Assembly (NCBI RefSeq): GCF_005876955.1
Contig: NZ_SSCL01000004.1
Span: 274,053 to 338,052 of the forward strand
Source: Sinomonas gamaensis
Lineage (GTDB): Bacteria; Actinomycetota; Actinomycetes; Actinomycetales; Micrococcaceae
Direction: 5' to 3'
Length of the DNA stretch: 64,000 bases
Shown: positions 33,660 to 42,340 of the stretch, one piece after another
How positions within the stretch are numbered: position 1 is the first letter of the stretch
Layout of the letters: each line of letters starts with the position of its first letter
The notes under the pieces: generated by a model
Told to the model about the DNA's origin: nothing
What the model saw: the letters and a program-made list of their open reading frames with translations, nothing else
Database searches by the model: none
Program-made: the position numbers and the translations under genes

Positions 33660-34274
33660 ATGGCCAGCTCTGACCCCACCCGTCGTCGCTTCCTCTCGCT
33701 CGCCGCGGGCCTCCCTGCGGCAGCCGTGGCCGCCGCGGTCTTAGCCGGCTGCGCCTCCAACGATCCCCTCGCCGCCCAGGCCCGTGCGGGGGACAACAAG
33801 AACTACGTCGCCGGCGATGGCTCGGTCACCGAGTACGCGAAGGACCAGCGCAAGCCCCCGGTCGCGTTCACCGGCACCTTGTACGACGGCACGAAGGTCG
33901 ACTCGGCGAGCTTCGCGGGGCACGTGACGGTCCTGAACTTCTGGTTCGCTGCCTGCGCTCCATGTCGGGTCGAGGCCCCGAGCCTCAAGGCCCTGCACGA
34001 CGAGTTCGCCTCCCAGGGCGTGGGCTTCTATGGCGTGAACCTCAGGGACGAACAGGGCACGGCGCAGGCGTTCGAGCAGAACTTCGGCATCACGTACCCG
34101 AGCTTCAATGACCAGGATGGCAAAGTCCTGCTCGCCGTGTCCGGGATGGTGCCGCCCGGCGCCGTCCCCACGACCCTCGTCCTGGACAAACAGGGGCGGG
34201 TCTCCGCACGCATCCTCGGGGAGCTCGACAAGGGCACCCTCAAGGCGCTCATCCAATCCGCGGCGGCCGAGTAG
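33660..34274 (+). CDS. TlpA/ResA-like thiol-disulfide oxidoreductase (lipoprotein)
   Basis: 204 aa. The N-terminus has a twin-Arg/hydrophobic leader with lipobox (PTRRRFLSLAAGL, AAAVLAGC), so a lipid-anchored extracytoplasmic protein, perhaps Tat-exported. Thioredoxin fold with NFWFAACAPCRVEAPSL (CxxC), VNLRDEQGTAQAF and cis-Pro in PPGAVPTTLVLD. It keeps apocytochrome c haem-binding cysteines reduced, using electrons from CcdA encoded next. Equivalent to Rv0526. Confidence 0.92.
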   Translation: MASSDPTRRRFLSLAAGLPAAAVAAAVLAGCASNDPLAAQARAGDNKNYVAGDGSVTEYAKDQRKPPVAFTGTLYDGTKVDSASFAGHVTVLNFWFAACAPCRVEAPSLKALHDEFASQGVGFYGVNLRDEQGTAQAFEQNFGITYPSFNDQDGKVLLAVSGMVPPGAVPTTLVLDKQGRVSARILGELDKGTLKALIQSAAAE

Positions 34275-34275
34275 C

Positions 34276-35028
34276 GTGGGCGGGAACAGCTTCAGCGATG
34301 CCGTTCTGAACGGCTCCCTCCTCCTGGCGGTGCCCGTGGCGCTCCTTGCGGGCGTCGTCTCCTTCGTCTCGCCGTGCGTCCTTCCGCTCGTCCCTGGATA
34401 CCTCGGCTATGTCACAGGCCTGACGGGCGTGGACCTCGAGAAGCAGAAGCGCGGCCGCATGGTGGCGGGAATCGGGCTGTTCGTGCTCGGCTTCACGGTC
34501 GTGTTCGTGGCGACCGGGGCGGTGTTCGGCCAGCTCGGCTCGTGGCTCGCCACGTCGCAGGTGTGGCTGACGCGCGTGCTGGGGATCGTCGTCGTCCTCA
34601 TGGGCATCGTGTTCATGGGCGGCCTGGGGATCTTCCAGCGCGAGGCGCGCGTCCACGCGAAGCCGCCCGCCGGCCTCTGGGGTGCGCCTCTGCTCGGGGT
34701 GACGTTCGGCCTCGGCTGGGTTCCGTGCATCGGCCCGACCCTCGCCTCGGTCCAGCTGCTGGCCTTCACGGACGGCCCGAGCGCGTACAAGGGCGCGTTC
34801 TTGACCTTTGTCTACTGCCTCGGGCTGGGCGTGCCGTTCCTCCTGATCGCTCTTGCGTTCCGACGTGGCATGGGCGCGCTCAAATTCTTCAAGAAGCACC
34901 GCAGGGCTCTGCAGGCCTTCGGCGGGGGCATGCTGATCCTCATCGGCGTGCTCATCGTCTCGGGCGTCTGGAGCCATTGGATTTCGCAGCTGCAGCTGTG
35001 GATCGGAACCGTGAGGCCGCCCATCTGA
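34276..35028 (+). CDS. ccdA: Cytochrome c biogenesis thiol transporter CcdA
   Basis: 250 aa, six transmembrane helices. Carries reducing equivalents across the membrane to the TlpA-like protein. The two redox cysteines sit in SFVSPCVLPLVPGYLGYVTG and LGWVPCIGPTLASVQ. It starts at GTG 34276, one base after the preceding stop; the frame is open further upstream inside the thioredoxin gene. Its stop overlaps the resB ATG (TGATG). Confidence 0.93.
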   Translation: MGGNSFSDAVLNGSLLLAVPVALLAGVVSFVSPCVLPLVPGYLGYVTGLTGVDLEKQKRGRMVAGIGLFVLGFTVVFVATGAVFGQLGSWLATSQVWLTRVLGIVVVLMGIVFMGGLGIFQREARVHAKPPAGLWGAPLLGVTFGLGWVPCIGPTLASVQLLAFTDGPSAYKGAFLTFVYCLGLGVPFLLIALAFRRGMGALKFFKKHRRALQAFGGGMLILIGVLIVSGVWSHWISQLQLWIGTVRPPI

Positions 35029-36701
35029 TGAGCCTGAAGACCCAGAACTCGAAGACGCCCAAGAAGCCCAAGAAGCAGCGGACGCGGAACGACGTCGCCC
35101 TCCCCGTCCTCGGCTTCCTCGGCATGCTGCGCTGGGCCTGGACGCAGCTGACGAGCATGAAGACCGCGCTCTTCCTGCTCCTCCTGCTCGCCGTCGCAGC
35201 CGTGCCCGGCTCGCTGTTCAAACAGCGCCCGGTCGACCCGGCCGCCGTCACTCAATACCTCAAGGACCATCCGGACTACGGGCCGATCCTCGACAAGCTC
35301 CAGATGTTCGACGTCTATTCGTCCGTCTGGTTCTCGGCGATCTACCTCCTGCTGTTCATCTCCCTGATCGGCTGCGTCATACCGCGGGCCATCGCGCACT
35401 GGAAGGCCTGGCGCTCGAAGCCGCCCCGCACGCCGGCGCGTCTCTCGCGGCTGCCGGTCTACGGCACGCTCGTGGTCCCTGCTGAGGAGGGGCTCGGCGC
35501 CGAGGAGGCGTCGAAGCAGGCCGCCGGCGTCCTCAAGAAGCGCGGCTACCGCGTTGACTTGCGTCCGGGAGGCGAGAAGGCCGCGCTCGCCTCGATCGGG
35601 GCCGAGCGAGGCTACCTGCGCGAGCTCGGAAATCTGTGCTTCCACAGCGGGCTGGTGGGCGTGCTCGTCTCGGTCGCGATCGGAGGGCTCTTCGGCTACA
35701 GCGGCCAGCGCACCCTTGTGGAGGGGGAGACATTCGTCAACACCCTCGTGGGCTACGACCAGTTCAACCCGGGCACCGACTTCCAGTCGTCCTGGCTCCA
35801 GCCGTACTCGATCCAGCTCGACAAGTTCGACGTCCGCTACGACCGGGAGTCGCCCGGTCACTTCGGCCAGCCGCTCGACTTCACGGCGTCGCTCACCACG
35901 AAGGACTCCCCGGGGTCGGAGGCGAAGCAGCAGACGCTCAAAGTCAACGACCCGGTCAACGTCGGTGGGACGAGTGTCTACCTCGTGGGCAACGGCTACG
36001 CGCCCGTCGTCACGGTCCGCGGAGGCGACGGCAAGATCGCGTTCCAAGGTCCGATCCCCTCGCTCCCCACGGACTCGGTCTACACCTCGACTCTGGTCAT
36101 CAAGGCCCCCGACGCGAAGCCGGCCCAGCTCGGCTTCGTCGGATTCTTCCTCCCGGCGTCGGTCAAGGATTCCAGCGGAGTGGCCTACAGTGCCGACCCG
36201 GACCCTCTCAACCCCGAGCTCAACCTCAACTCCTACGTGGGGGACCTCGGCCTCGACAAGGGCGCGCCGCAGAACGTCTTCGCACTGGACGTCTCCAAGC
36301 TCACCCAGGTCAATGGCCGGGACAAGCCCGCGGGCGGCATCGTGCTCGACGCCGGGCAGACCTACACCCTGCCGAACGGTCAAGGCTCCATCAGCTTCGA
36401 CGGGCTCAAGCGGTATGTGGCGCTGGACATCCACCACAACCCCGGTCAGGTGTGGGCACTTGGCTTCGGGGTGTTCTCGCTGGCCGGCCTCATCGCCTCG
36501 CTCTTCGTCCCGCGCCGGCGCCTCTGGCTGCGGTTCGGCGACCACGAGGACGGCCGCACCATGATCGAATACGGGCTCCTGGCCCGCGGCGAGGACCACG
36601 GTCTCGCTGCGGAGGGCAGGGCCATCCATTCCGCCCTTTCGAAGGTCTGGGGGCTCGAGGCGGAGAATAGGACACAGTCAACCTCAGGGAAGGGCTCGTG
36701 A
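35028..36701 (+). CDS. resB: Cytochrome c biogenesis protein ResB
   Basis: 557 aa. Membrane protein of system II, forming the haem-handling synthetase with CcsB. Basic cytosolic N-terminus (KTPKKPKKQRTR), hydrophobic helices near residues 45-60 (ALFLLLLLAVAAVPGSL), 105-120, 205-220 and a last one near 480 (ALGFGVFSLAGLIASLFV), with a large extracytoplasmic domain (about 225-475) starting GQRTLVEGETFVN. Overlaps ccdA by 1 bp and ccsB by 4 bp, so the operon is translationally coupled. Confidence 0.93.
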   Translation: MSLKTQNSKTPKKPKKQRTRNDVALPVLGFLGMLRWAWTQLTSMKTALFLLLLLAVAAVPGSLFKQRPVDPAAVTQYLKDHPDYGPILDKLQMFDVYSSVWFSAIYLLLFISLIGCVIPRAIAHWKAWRSKPPRTPARLSRLPVYGTLVVPAEEGLGAEEASKQAAGVLKKRGYRVDLRPGGEKAALASIGAERGYLRELGNLCFHSGLVGVLVSVAIGGLFGYSGQRTLVEGETFVNTLVGYDQFNPGTDFQSSWLQPYSIQLDKFDVRYDRESPGHFGQPLDFTASLTTKDSPGSEAKQQTLKVNDPVNVGGTSVYLVGNGYAPVVTVRGGDGKIAFQGPIPSLPTDSVYTSTLVIKAPDAKPAQLGFVGFFLPASVKDSSGVAYSADPDPLNPELNLNSYVGDLGLDKGAPQNVFALDVSKLTQVNGRDKPAGGIVLDAGQTYTLPNGQGSISFDGLKRYVALDIHHNPGQVWALGFGVFSLAGLIASLFVPRRRLWLRFGDHEDGRTMIEYGLLARGEDHGLAAEGRAIHSALSKVWGLEAENRTQSTSGKGS

Positions 36702-37750
36702 TGCTCCCCATCAACCAGACGCTCGGCGAGTACAGCGAGCTCTTCATGCTGCTCGCCGCCGGAACGTACGTCGTCGCGTTCCTCGCCTTCGCATGGGACA
36801 TGGCGACGAGCGGCAAGACCGCCCAGCGCGACGCCTCCCTCCTGGCGGAGAAGCAGAAAGTCCCTGCGATGGCAGGTGCGGACGACGGCGGCAGCCGGGT
36901 TCCGCCGTCGTCCTCCTCGCACTCCGCGACCTCGCGCGCTGCAAGGGTCTCCGAGGTGGCCGACTCCAGCCTCGCCTACACCACGCGCCGGGCCGCCGCC
37001 CGCGTGGGCGTGGCGCTCAGCATCCTGGGCCTCCTGATCCACGCCGCGGGCGTGGTCACGCGAGGCGTCGCAGCGGGCCGCGTGCCCTGGGGCAACATGT
37101 ACGAGTTCTGCACGACCGGTGCGTTCCTCGTGGTAGCCGTCTTCCTCATCACCCTCATCAAGCGCGATCTGCGCTTCCTCGGCACGTTCGTGCTGGGCCT
37201 CGCGGTCGTCATGATGGTGGCCGCCGCGGTAGCCTTCTGGACCCCGGTCGGGCACCTCGTGCCCGCGCTGCAGAGCTACTGGCTGGTGATCCACGTGTCG
37301 ATCGCCGTGCTCTCCTCGGCCCTCTTCACGCTCACGTTCTCGATGGGCGTCCTCCAGCTCATCCAGTCGCGGCGCGAGGCGAAGATCGCGGCAGGCGGCG
37401 AGGACCGCGGGGGCTTCCTGCGGCTCGTCCCCAGCGCGCTGACGCTCGAGACGCTCAGCTACCGGATCAACACGATCGCGTTCGTCGGCTGGACCCTTAC
37501 CGTCATGTTCGGCTCGATCTGGGCCGAGAAGGCGTGGGGCCGCTTCTGGGGCTGGGACCCGAAGGAAGTGTGGAGCTTCGTGATCTGGGTCGTGTACGCG
37601 GCGTACCTCCACGCCCGCGCGACGCGCGGCTGGACAGGTACGCGCGCGGCGTGGCTGTCCATCGTGGGGTACGCGTGCGTGATCGTCAACTTCACGGTTG
37701 TGAACGTCTACTTCTCGGGCCTGCACTCGTACGCGGGGCTCCCGACCTAG
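36698..37750 (+). CDS. ccsB: Cytochrome c biogenesis protein CcsB/CcsA (haem delivery)
   Basis: 350 aa, about eight transmembrane helices. The WWD-type haem-binding block WGWDPKEVWSFVIWVVYAAY near residue 285, with conserved His in VIHVSIAV and YLHARATRG. Completes the system II machinery that attaches haem to c-type cytochromes. Starts at GTG 36698 inside the resB stop; the ATG at 36701 is equally possible. Last gene of the operon; a long inverted repeat follows. Confidence 0.93.
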   Translation: MMLPINQTLGEYSELFMLLAAGTYVVAFLAFAWDMATSGKTAQRDASLLAEKQKVPAMAGADDGGSRVPPSSSSHSATSRAARVSEVADSSLAYTTRRAAARVGVALSILGLLIHAAGVVTRGVAAGRVPWGNMYEFCTTGAFLVVAVFLITLIKRDLRFLGTFVLGLAVVMMVAAAVAFWTPVGHLVPALQSYWLVIHVSIAVLSSALFTLTFSMGVLQLIQSRREAKIAAGGEDRGGFLRLVPSALTLETLSYRINTIAFVGWTLTVMFGSIWAEKAWGRFWGWDPKEVWSFVIWVVYAAYLHARATRGWTGTRAAWLSIVGYACVIVNFTVVNVYFSGLHSYAGLPT

Positions 37751-37774
37751 GGGCCCGGCCTTTGGCATAGGGGC

Positions 37775-37953
37775 CACCGGTTGCGCCGTCAGCTTTGCAG
37801 GGTGTGCCGCCGTCGTCCCCAGCTTTGAGGACGACGACGGCGGGACTCGCCGGCGCGTTCGGGAGACTCGCCGTGGGTTGAAGCCTGAAGCTGGGGACGA
37901 AGGCAGGAGGGCCCGGGCACCCACGACCCTGCGGACGTGACGGCGCAACGGTG
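37775..37953. repeat. Long imperfect inverted repeat with two dispersed-motif copies
   Basis: It fills the gap between the convergent ccsB and PLDc_N genes. Outer arms begin caccggttgcgccgtc (37775) and end with its complement (gacggcgcaacggtg, 37953). Inner arms share cgtccccagctt with aagctggggacg (about 37814 and 37887). Each outer arm contains a copy of the dispersed motif (37780-37803 plus, 37926-37949 minus). It may terminate transcription from both sides or be a non-autonomous element. Confidence 0.7.
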
Positions 37954-37959
37954 AAGAAG

Positions 37960-38226
37960 TCAGAGCCCGTGGAGGAAATCGGGGTCGTCGTCCGGTGCCA
38001 TCGGGCGCCGCCCCCGAGGGCCGGCGCCGGATGACGGCGGAGCGGAGCGCCGCGGGCGCCCGAAGATGAACCACAGTGCCGTGCCGACGGCGGGCAGAAC
38101 GGTGATGAAGAACCAGGCCGTCTTGGACAGTCCGCCGCGGACGGCCGAGCGGTCGGCCATCGCGCAGTCAACCATCGCGTACAGCCATGCGGCCAGAATG
38201 GCGATAACGGGCAGAAGGCGGGCCAT
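37960..38226 (-). CDS. PLDc_N domain small membrane protein
   Basis: 88 aa with two hydrophobic helices (LLPVIAILAAWLYAMVDCA and TAWFFITVLPAVGTALWFI) and the phospholipase_D-nuclease N-terminal signature LSKTAWFFITVLPAVGTALWFIFG, given by its core WFFITVLPAVGT. The basic, Pro-rich tail is cytosolic. Function unknown. Common in actinobacteria next to menaquinone genes. Leaderless promoter. Confidence 0.85.
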   Translation of the reverse strand: MARLLPVIAILAAWLYAMVDCAMADRSAVRGGLSKTAWFFITVLPAVGTALWFIFGRPRRSAPPSSGAGPRGRRPMAPDDDPDFLHGL

Positions 38227-38232
38227 GAGCCT

Positions 38233-38245
38233 ATTTTAGTAAACT
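38233..38245. promoter_or_regulatory. Back-to-back -10 boxes of two divergent leaderless promoters
   Basis: Minus strand: TAAAAT (38233-38238), 6 bp before the ATG at 38226. Plus strand: TAAACT (38240-38245), 6 bp before the GTG at 38252. The boxes are 1 bp apart and the start codons 25 bp apart, so each -35 region lies inside the opposite gene and the two polymerases cannot bind at once. Confidence 0.7.
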
Positions 38246-38251
38246 TGGCTA

Positions 38252-38554
38252 GTGGCGTTTCTCAAATATTCCCTCGTCCGAGCTGCACTCTTCGTGGTGC
38301 CGTTCGTCATCTTCCTGCTGCTCGGGATCGGGGGAGTGCTTTCGGCCGTGTACGCCGTGATCATCGGCTTCGCGGTCAGCTTCCTCTTCTTGGGCCGCCA
38401 GCGGAACGCGGCGGCGACCGAAGTCGGCGATGTGTTCGGCGGCCGGAAGAAGGTGCGCACCTCGCGTGAGGAGGAGGACGCCGAGGCCGAGGACGCGATC
38501 GACGAGGCCCGGCGCCGCGAGGACGACGACGAGCAGCGCCCCGAGGCTTCCTGA
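38252..38554 (+). CDS. DUF4229 membrane protein
   Basis: 100 aa from GTG. Two hydrophobic helices (FVVPFVIFLLLGIGGVLSAV and YAVIIGFAVSFLFL) followed by a highly charged cytosolic tail (TSREEEDAEAEDAIDEARRR). The family is actinobacterial and uncharacterised. It converges with menA after 9 bp. Confidence 0.87.
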   Translation: MAFLKYSLVRAALFVVPFVIFLLLGIGGVLSAVYAVIIGFAVSFLFLGRQRNAAATEVGDVFGGRKKVRTSREEEDAEAEDAIDEARRREDDDEQRPEAS

Positions 38555-38563
38555 ACCGGCGCC

Positions 38564-39442
38564 CTACCGCCGCCCCAACACCTCGGCGATCGCGAACAGC
38601 ACCGCGAACCCGAGGTTGAGGAACCCGGTCTGCTGGAGCACTGGAATGAGCGCGGGCCCGCCGGCCCCGGACAGCATGATGCGTGACGGCACCACCGCGG
38701 CCGGCACCAGCACGAGCACGAGCAGCATCCACGGGTTCGCCGGCGTGAGCAGCAGGGCCGCGACGACCGCGACGGCGAGCATCGCCGGGTACGAAGCCCG
38801 GGCGGCGCGATCCCCGAGCCGCACCGCAAGAGTGCGCTTGCCGGCGACGCGGTCGGTCGGGATATCGCGGACGTTGTTGGCCATGAGCAGCGCAACCGCG
38901 ATGAGCCCGGTCGCGACGGCCCCGGCCCAGGCCGGCGCGCTGAGCGCGAGGGCTTGGGTGTACGTCGTCCCCAGCGTGGCCACGAGGCCGAAGAACACGA
39001 ACACGAACACGTCCCCGAGGCCGAGGTACCCGTAGGGCCGCTTGCCGCCGGTGTAGCCCCAGGCTGCGAGCACGCAGAGCACGCCGACGAGGATGAGCCA
39101 CCACGTTCCCGAGAGCGCCACAAGCACGAGTCCGAACAGTGCTGCGACGCCGAAGGAGAGGAACGCTGCCCGCTTGACCGCACGGGGGGTGGCCGCGCCG
39201 CCGCCGACGAGGCGGAAGGGGCCAACGCGGTTGTCGTCGGTCCCGCGGATCCCGTCGGAGTAGTCGTTCGCGTAGTTCACGCCGACCTGCAGCATGACCG
39301 AGACCAGGGCGGCGAGGACGGCGTTGAGCGGCTTGAAGCTGCCGAGCCCATAAGCGGCGGCGGTGCCGACGATCACGGGCGCAACGGCCATGGGCAGGGT
39401 CCGGGGCCGGGCGCCCTGAACCCACTGTGCGAGAGATGCCAA
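38564..39442 (-). CDS. menA: 1,4-dihydroxy-2-naphthoate polyprenyltransferase
   Basis: 292 aa UbiA-superfamily membrane enzyme that attaches the isoprenoid tail in menaquinone synthesis. The Mg-diphosphate motifs are NYANDYSDGIRGTDDNR (near residue 60) and NNVRDIPTDRVAGKRTLAVR (near residue 190). About eight hydrophobic helices. Same strand and spacing (31 bp) as menE, which precedes it in transcription. Confidence 0.95.
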   Translation of the reverse strand: MASLAQWVQGARPRTLPMAVAPVIVGTAAAYGLGSFKPLNAVLAALVSVMLQVGVNYANDYSDGIRGTDDNRVGPFRLVGGGAATPRAVKRAAFLSFGVAALFGLVLVALSGTWWLILVGVLCVLAAWGYTGGKRPYGYLGLGDVFVFVFFGLVATLGTTYTQALALSAPAWAGAVATGLIAVALLMANNVRDIPTDRVAGKRTLAVRLGDRAARASYPAMLAVAVVAALLLTPANPWMLLVLVLVPAAVVPSRIMLSGAGGPALIPVLQQTGFLNLGFAVLFAIAEVLGRR

Positions 39443-39473
39443 GAGGTTTTCCTGCGGGTGGGTGATGGATGGA

Positions 39474-40670
39474 CTAGGTCGTCTGCGGGCGGCGGCCGGC
39501 GGCGTGTGCCCGCGCGAGGGCCTCGCCGAGCATCTGCCGGTCGGGCTTCCCGTTGGGAAGCAGCGGCAGCGTCTCGAGGATGAGCCAGGTCTTGGGGGCG
39601 AGCTTGCCGAGGCGGTCGACGGCGGAGGCCCGCACCGTGGTGAGAGCGATTTCGCGCCCGGCGGGAGTGCTCACGTCGCCGGGGCCGTTGAGGACGACGG
39701 CGGCAGCGAGCGCCTGCCCCCACTCGGCGTCGCGCACGCCGGATACGAAGGCCTCGCGCACGCCGTCGATCGCCTCGAGTTGGGCAGCAACCTTCGCGGT
39801 GGACGCTTTGACGCCGCCGGTGACCACGACGTCGTCGGTCCGGCCCAAGACACGAAGCCTCCCTTCGCCGTCGAACTCACCGATGTCGGACGTGACGTAC
39901 CAGCGCACGCCGTCCTCCTCGAGGAAGTGCTGGGCCGTGCGCTCGGAGTCGCCGACGTATCCCGCGGCGACCACGGGGCCCCCGAGGTGGATCCGCCCGT
40001 CCTCGGCGATGCGCACCGACACCCCTTCGAGCGGGAAGCCGTTGTACACGCAGCCGCCGCAGGTTTCGGCGGAGCCGTACGTGGTCACGACCTTGACCCC
40101 GGCCTCGGCGGCCCGGTCCAGGAGGCCCGGCGGAATGGGCGCGCCCCCGATGAGGACCGCGTCGAAGCGCCGCAGGACCTTCGCGAGCCGCGGTGACGGG
40201 TCCTCGAGCAGCCTGCGCAGCTGGGTCGGGACGAGCGAGGTGAGCCGGAACGGATCGGTCATCTCCTCGGCGGCTTCCGCAAAGCGCTCGGGGGTGAAGC
40301 CGTCTGTGAGGTCCATTTCGACCGGCCGCGTGCCCGCGTAGAGGGACCGGACCAGGACCTGGACGCCCGCTACGTAGTCGAGCGGGAGCGCGAGGAGCCA
40401 TTGCCCTTCGCCGCGGAGATTGAAGGCGGTGCTCATCGATGAGGCCGCGAGCGCGTCCACCGTGAGCGCCGTCGCCTTCGGAATCCCGGTGGACCCCGAG
40501 GTACGCACGACGACGGCCGTGCCCGGAGGCAGGGCGGCGACCGCCGTCGTCGGACGCCAGAGCCGCCACGAGCCTTGCTGCGGCCCGCTGCCGCTCGGGC
40601 CGAACTCGACGGCGGGACCTTCGCCGGCGAGGGCTGCGGCGAGGGCCTTGAGGACGGGATCCAGACTCAT
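39474..40670 (-). CDS. menE: o-Succinylbenzoate-CoA ligase
   Basis: 398 aa acyl-adenylate enzyme that makes o-succinylbenzoyl-CoA for menaquinone. P-loop-like VVVRTSGSTGIPKATAL (AMP binding), TTYGSAETCGGCVYNG, then YVTSDIGEFDGEGRLRVLGR and PNGKPDRQMLGEAL with the catalytic Lys. Shorter than many AMP-ligases because the N-terminal subdomain is small, which is usual for actinobacterial MenE. Lies between menB and menA in one transcription unit. Confidence 0.94.
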   Translation of the reverse strand: MSLDPVLKALAAALAGEGPAVEFGPSGSGPQQGSWRLWRPTTAVAALPPGTAVVVRTSGSTGIPKATALTVDALAASSMSTAFNLRGEGQWLLALPLDYVAGVQVLVRSLYAGTRPVEMDLTDGFTPERFAEAAEEMTDPFRLTSLVPTQLRRLLEDPSPRLAKVLRRFDAVLIGGAPIPPGLLDRAAEAGVKVVTTYGSAETCGGCVYNGFPLEGVSVRIAEDGRIHLGGPVVAAGYVGDSERTAQHFLEEDGVRWYVTSDIGEFDGEGRLRVLGRTDDVVVTGGVKASTAKVAAQLEAIDGVREAFVSGVRDAEWGQALAAAVVLNGPGDVSTPAGREIALTTVRASAVDRLGKLAPKTWLILETLPLLPNGKPDRQMLGEALARAHAAGRRPQTT

Positions 40671-40688
40671 GCGGGGTTCCTCAGCAGC

Positions 40689-41651
40689 TCAGTAGTAGTA
40701 CGGGAACGGGGACCAGTCGGGGTCGCGCTTCTGGAGGAACGCGTCGCGGCCCTCGACGGCCTCGTCGGTCATGTAGGCGAGGCGGGTCGCCTCGCCGGCG
40801 AAGACCTGCTGCCCGGCGAGGCCGTCGTCGGCCAAGTTGAACGCGAACTTGAGCATGCGGATGGCCTGGGGGGACTGGCGGGCGATGTCCTCGGCGTACT
40901 CGAGCGCGACCTCCTCGAGCCGCGCATGGTCGACGGCCTCGTTGACCGCCCCCATGGCCACCATGTCCTCGGCCGTGTACTCGCGGGCCAGGAAGAAGAT
41001 CTCGCGCGCACGCTTCTGGCCGATCTGGCGGGCCAGGAGCACAGAGCCGTAGCCGGCGTCGAACGAGCCCACCGTTGCGTCGGTCTGCTTGAACCGTCCG
41101 TGCTCGCGCGAGGCGATCGTGAGGTCTGCCACGACGTGCAGCGAGTGGCCGCCGCCCGCGGCCCACCCGTTGACGACGGCGATGACCACCTTGGGCATGG
41201 TGCGGATGAGCCGCTGGACCTCGAGGATGTGGAGCCGGCCGGCCCGTGCGGGATCAATGGTTTCGGCGGTGTCTCCAGAGGCGTACTTGTACCCCTCGCG
41301 CCCGCGGATCCGCTGGTCCCCGCCGGAGCAGAACGCGTGGCCGCCGTCCTTGGGCGAGGGGCCATTGCCTGTGAGGAGCACCGTTGCGACGTCGGGTGTC
41401 ATGCGGGCGTGGTCGAGTGCCCGGTAGAGCTCGTCCACGGTGCCGGGGCGGAACGCGTTGCGGACCTCGGGGCGGTCGAACGCGATGCGGACGGCAGGGA
41501 GATCCCGCACGACCGCGCCGTCGGCGTCCCTCTCCACCTGCCGGTGGTACGTGATGTCCTCGAACCCGAAGCCCTCGACGGCACGCCAGCGGTTCGGGTC
41601 GAAGACGTCGGAGACTTTCTCGGGCAGAACGGGTGCGGGGGAGGAGGTCAC
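40689..41651 (-). CDS. menB: 1,4-dihydroxy-2-naphthoyl-CoA synthase
   Basis: 320 aa crotonase-fold enzyme closing the naphthoquinone ring. Landmarks: FCSGGDQRIRGREGYKYASG, VVIAVVNGWAAGGGHSLHVV (oxyanion hole), and TDATVGSFDAGYGSVLLARQ with the catalytic Asp/Tyr region. Length matches the long actinobacterial MenB. GTG start at 41651 from a leaderless promoter. First gene of menB-menE-menA; menD and menF are not in the window. Confidence 0.95.
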   Translation of the reverse strand: MTSSPAPVLPEKVSDVFDPNRWRAVEGFGFEDITYHRQVERDADGAVVRDLPAVRIAFDRPEVRNAFRPGTVDELYRALDHARMTPDVATVLLTGNGPSPKDGGHAFCSGGDQRIRGREGYKYASGDTAETIDPARAGRLHILEVQRLIRTMPKVVIAVVNGWAAGGGHSLHVVADLTIASREHGRFKQTDATVGSFDAGYGSVLLARQIGQKRAREIFFLAREYTAEDMVAMGAVNEAVDHARLEEVALEYAEDIARQSPQAIRMLKFAFNLADDGLAGQQVFAGEATRLAYMTDEAVEGRDAFLQKRDPDWSPFPYYY

Positions 41652-41658
41652 GCCTGAA

Positions 41659-41664
41659 AGTCTA
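41659..41664 (-). promoter_or_regulatory. -10 element of leaderless menB promoter
   Basis: On the minus strand TAGACT is 7 bp before the GTG at 41651. No ribosome binding site intervenes. Confidence 0.6.
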
Positions 41665-41705
41665 GTCTCGGGGTGCGACCCCTCCGTCGCCGTCCAGGGC
41701 AGCGC

Positions 41706-42143
41706 TCATGAAATGCAGAACTCGTTCCCCTCCGGGTCGGCCATCGTGTACCAGGAATGCGGTCCCTCGGCCGCCTCCCACAGGAACGTCGCGCCGCGCG
41801 CCTCGAGCTTGGCACGGACGACGTCCTTGTCATCCCCGTCGAGCCGGACGTCCCAGTGCACGCGGTTCTTGACCGACTTCGCCTCCGGCACCGTCTGGAA
41901 CAGGATGCGGCGCCGGTCCTTGCGGCCGAGCTCGTCCTCGGGGGCGATCGCCGCGGCGGTGGCCCACACGAGCGTGCCATTCCACGTCGTCGTCTCCTCT
42001 TCCGTCGCGTAGCCCTCGGCGATCATGCGGCGGATGAAGTCCTCGTCGCTCGGTTCCACCGCCCAGCCGAGCGTCTCGGCCCACCAATCCGCCTGAGCGT
42101 GCGGGTTCTGCGAATCCACGACAACCTGAATCCTGTATGCCAT
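41706..42143 (-). CDS. VOC-family protein (glyoxalase/bleomycin-resistance fold)
   Basis: 145 aa with two beta-alpha-beta-beta-beta units. MAYRIQVVVDSQNPHAQADWWAETLGW at the start (landmark DSQNPHAQADWWAETLGW) and the C-terminal YTMADPEGNEFCI typical of the Glyoxalase_6/DUF1801-like VOC group. The metal ligands His and Glu are partly present. Substrate unknown. Monocistronic with a leaderless promoter; stop lies 54 bp before the menB promoter. Confidence 0.85.
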   Translation of the reverse strand: MAYRIQVVVDSQNPHAQADWWAETLGWAVEPSDEDFIRRMIAEGYATEEETTTWNGTLVWATAAAIAPEDELGRKDRRRILFQTVPEAKSVKNRVHWDVRLDGDDKDVVRAKLEARGATFLWEAAEGPHSWYTMADPEGNEFCIS

Positions 42144-42149
42144 GGGTCA

Positions 42150-42155
42150 ACGCTA
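42150..42155 (-). promoter_or_regulatory. -10 element of leaderless VOC promoter
   Basis: On the minus strand TAGCGT precedes the ATG at 42143 by 6 bp. Confidence 0.6.
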
Positions 42156-42300
42156 GGCGGGAGCGGCCCCAGCGGGAAGGGACAAGCGGACAGCCTCGTT
42201 CCGCAGCACCGCAAGGATCGGAGCACCTTGACACGCACCTCCGGCTCCCGGCACCCTTGACCACATGGTCCGCTGATCGCTTCCCACTCCCACTCCGCCT

Positions 42301-42316
42301 GGGCAGGAGTCTGCCC
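42301..42316 (+). promoter_or_regulatory. Hairpin in the leader of the ABC-F gene
   Basis: GGGCAG gagt CTGCCC, a 6-bp GC-rich stem ending 24 bp before the ABC-F ATG. Antibiotic-resistance ABC-F genes are often controlled by leader attenuation, but no clear leader peptide was found here. Confidence 0.3.
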
Positions 42317-42340
42317 GCGAGCTGCCGAAGCGAGGCCACC

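Noticed and set aside
42228..42233. TTGACA as -35 of a promoter for the ABC-F gene
   Set aside because: No acceptable -10 element lies 16-19 bp downstream.
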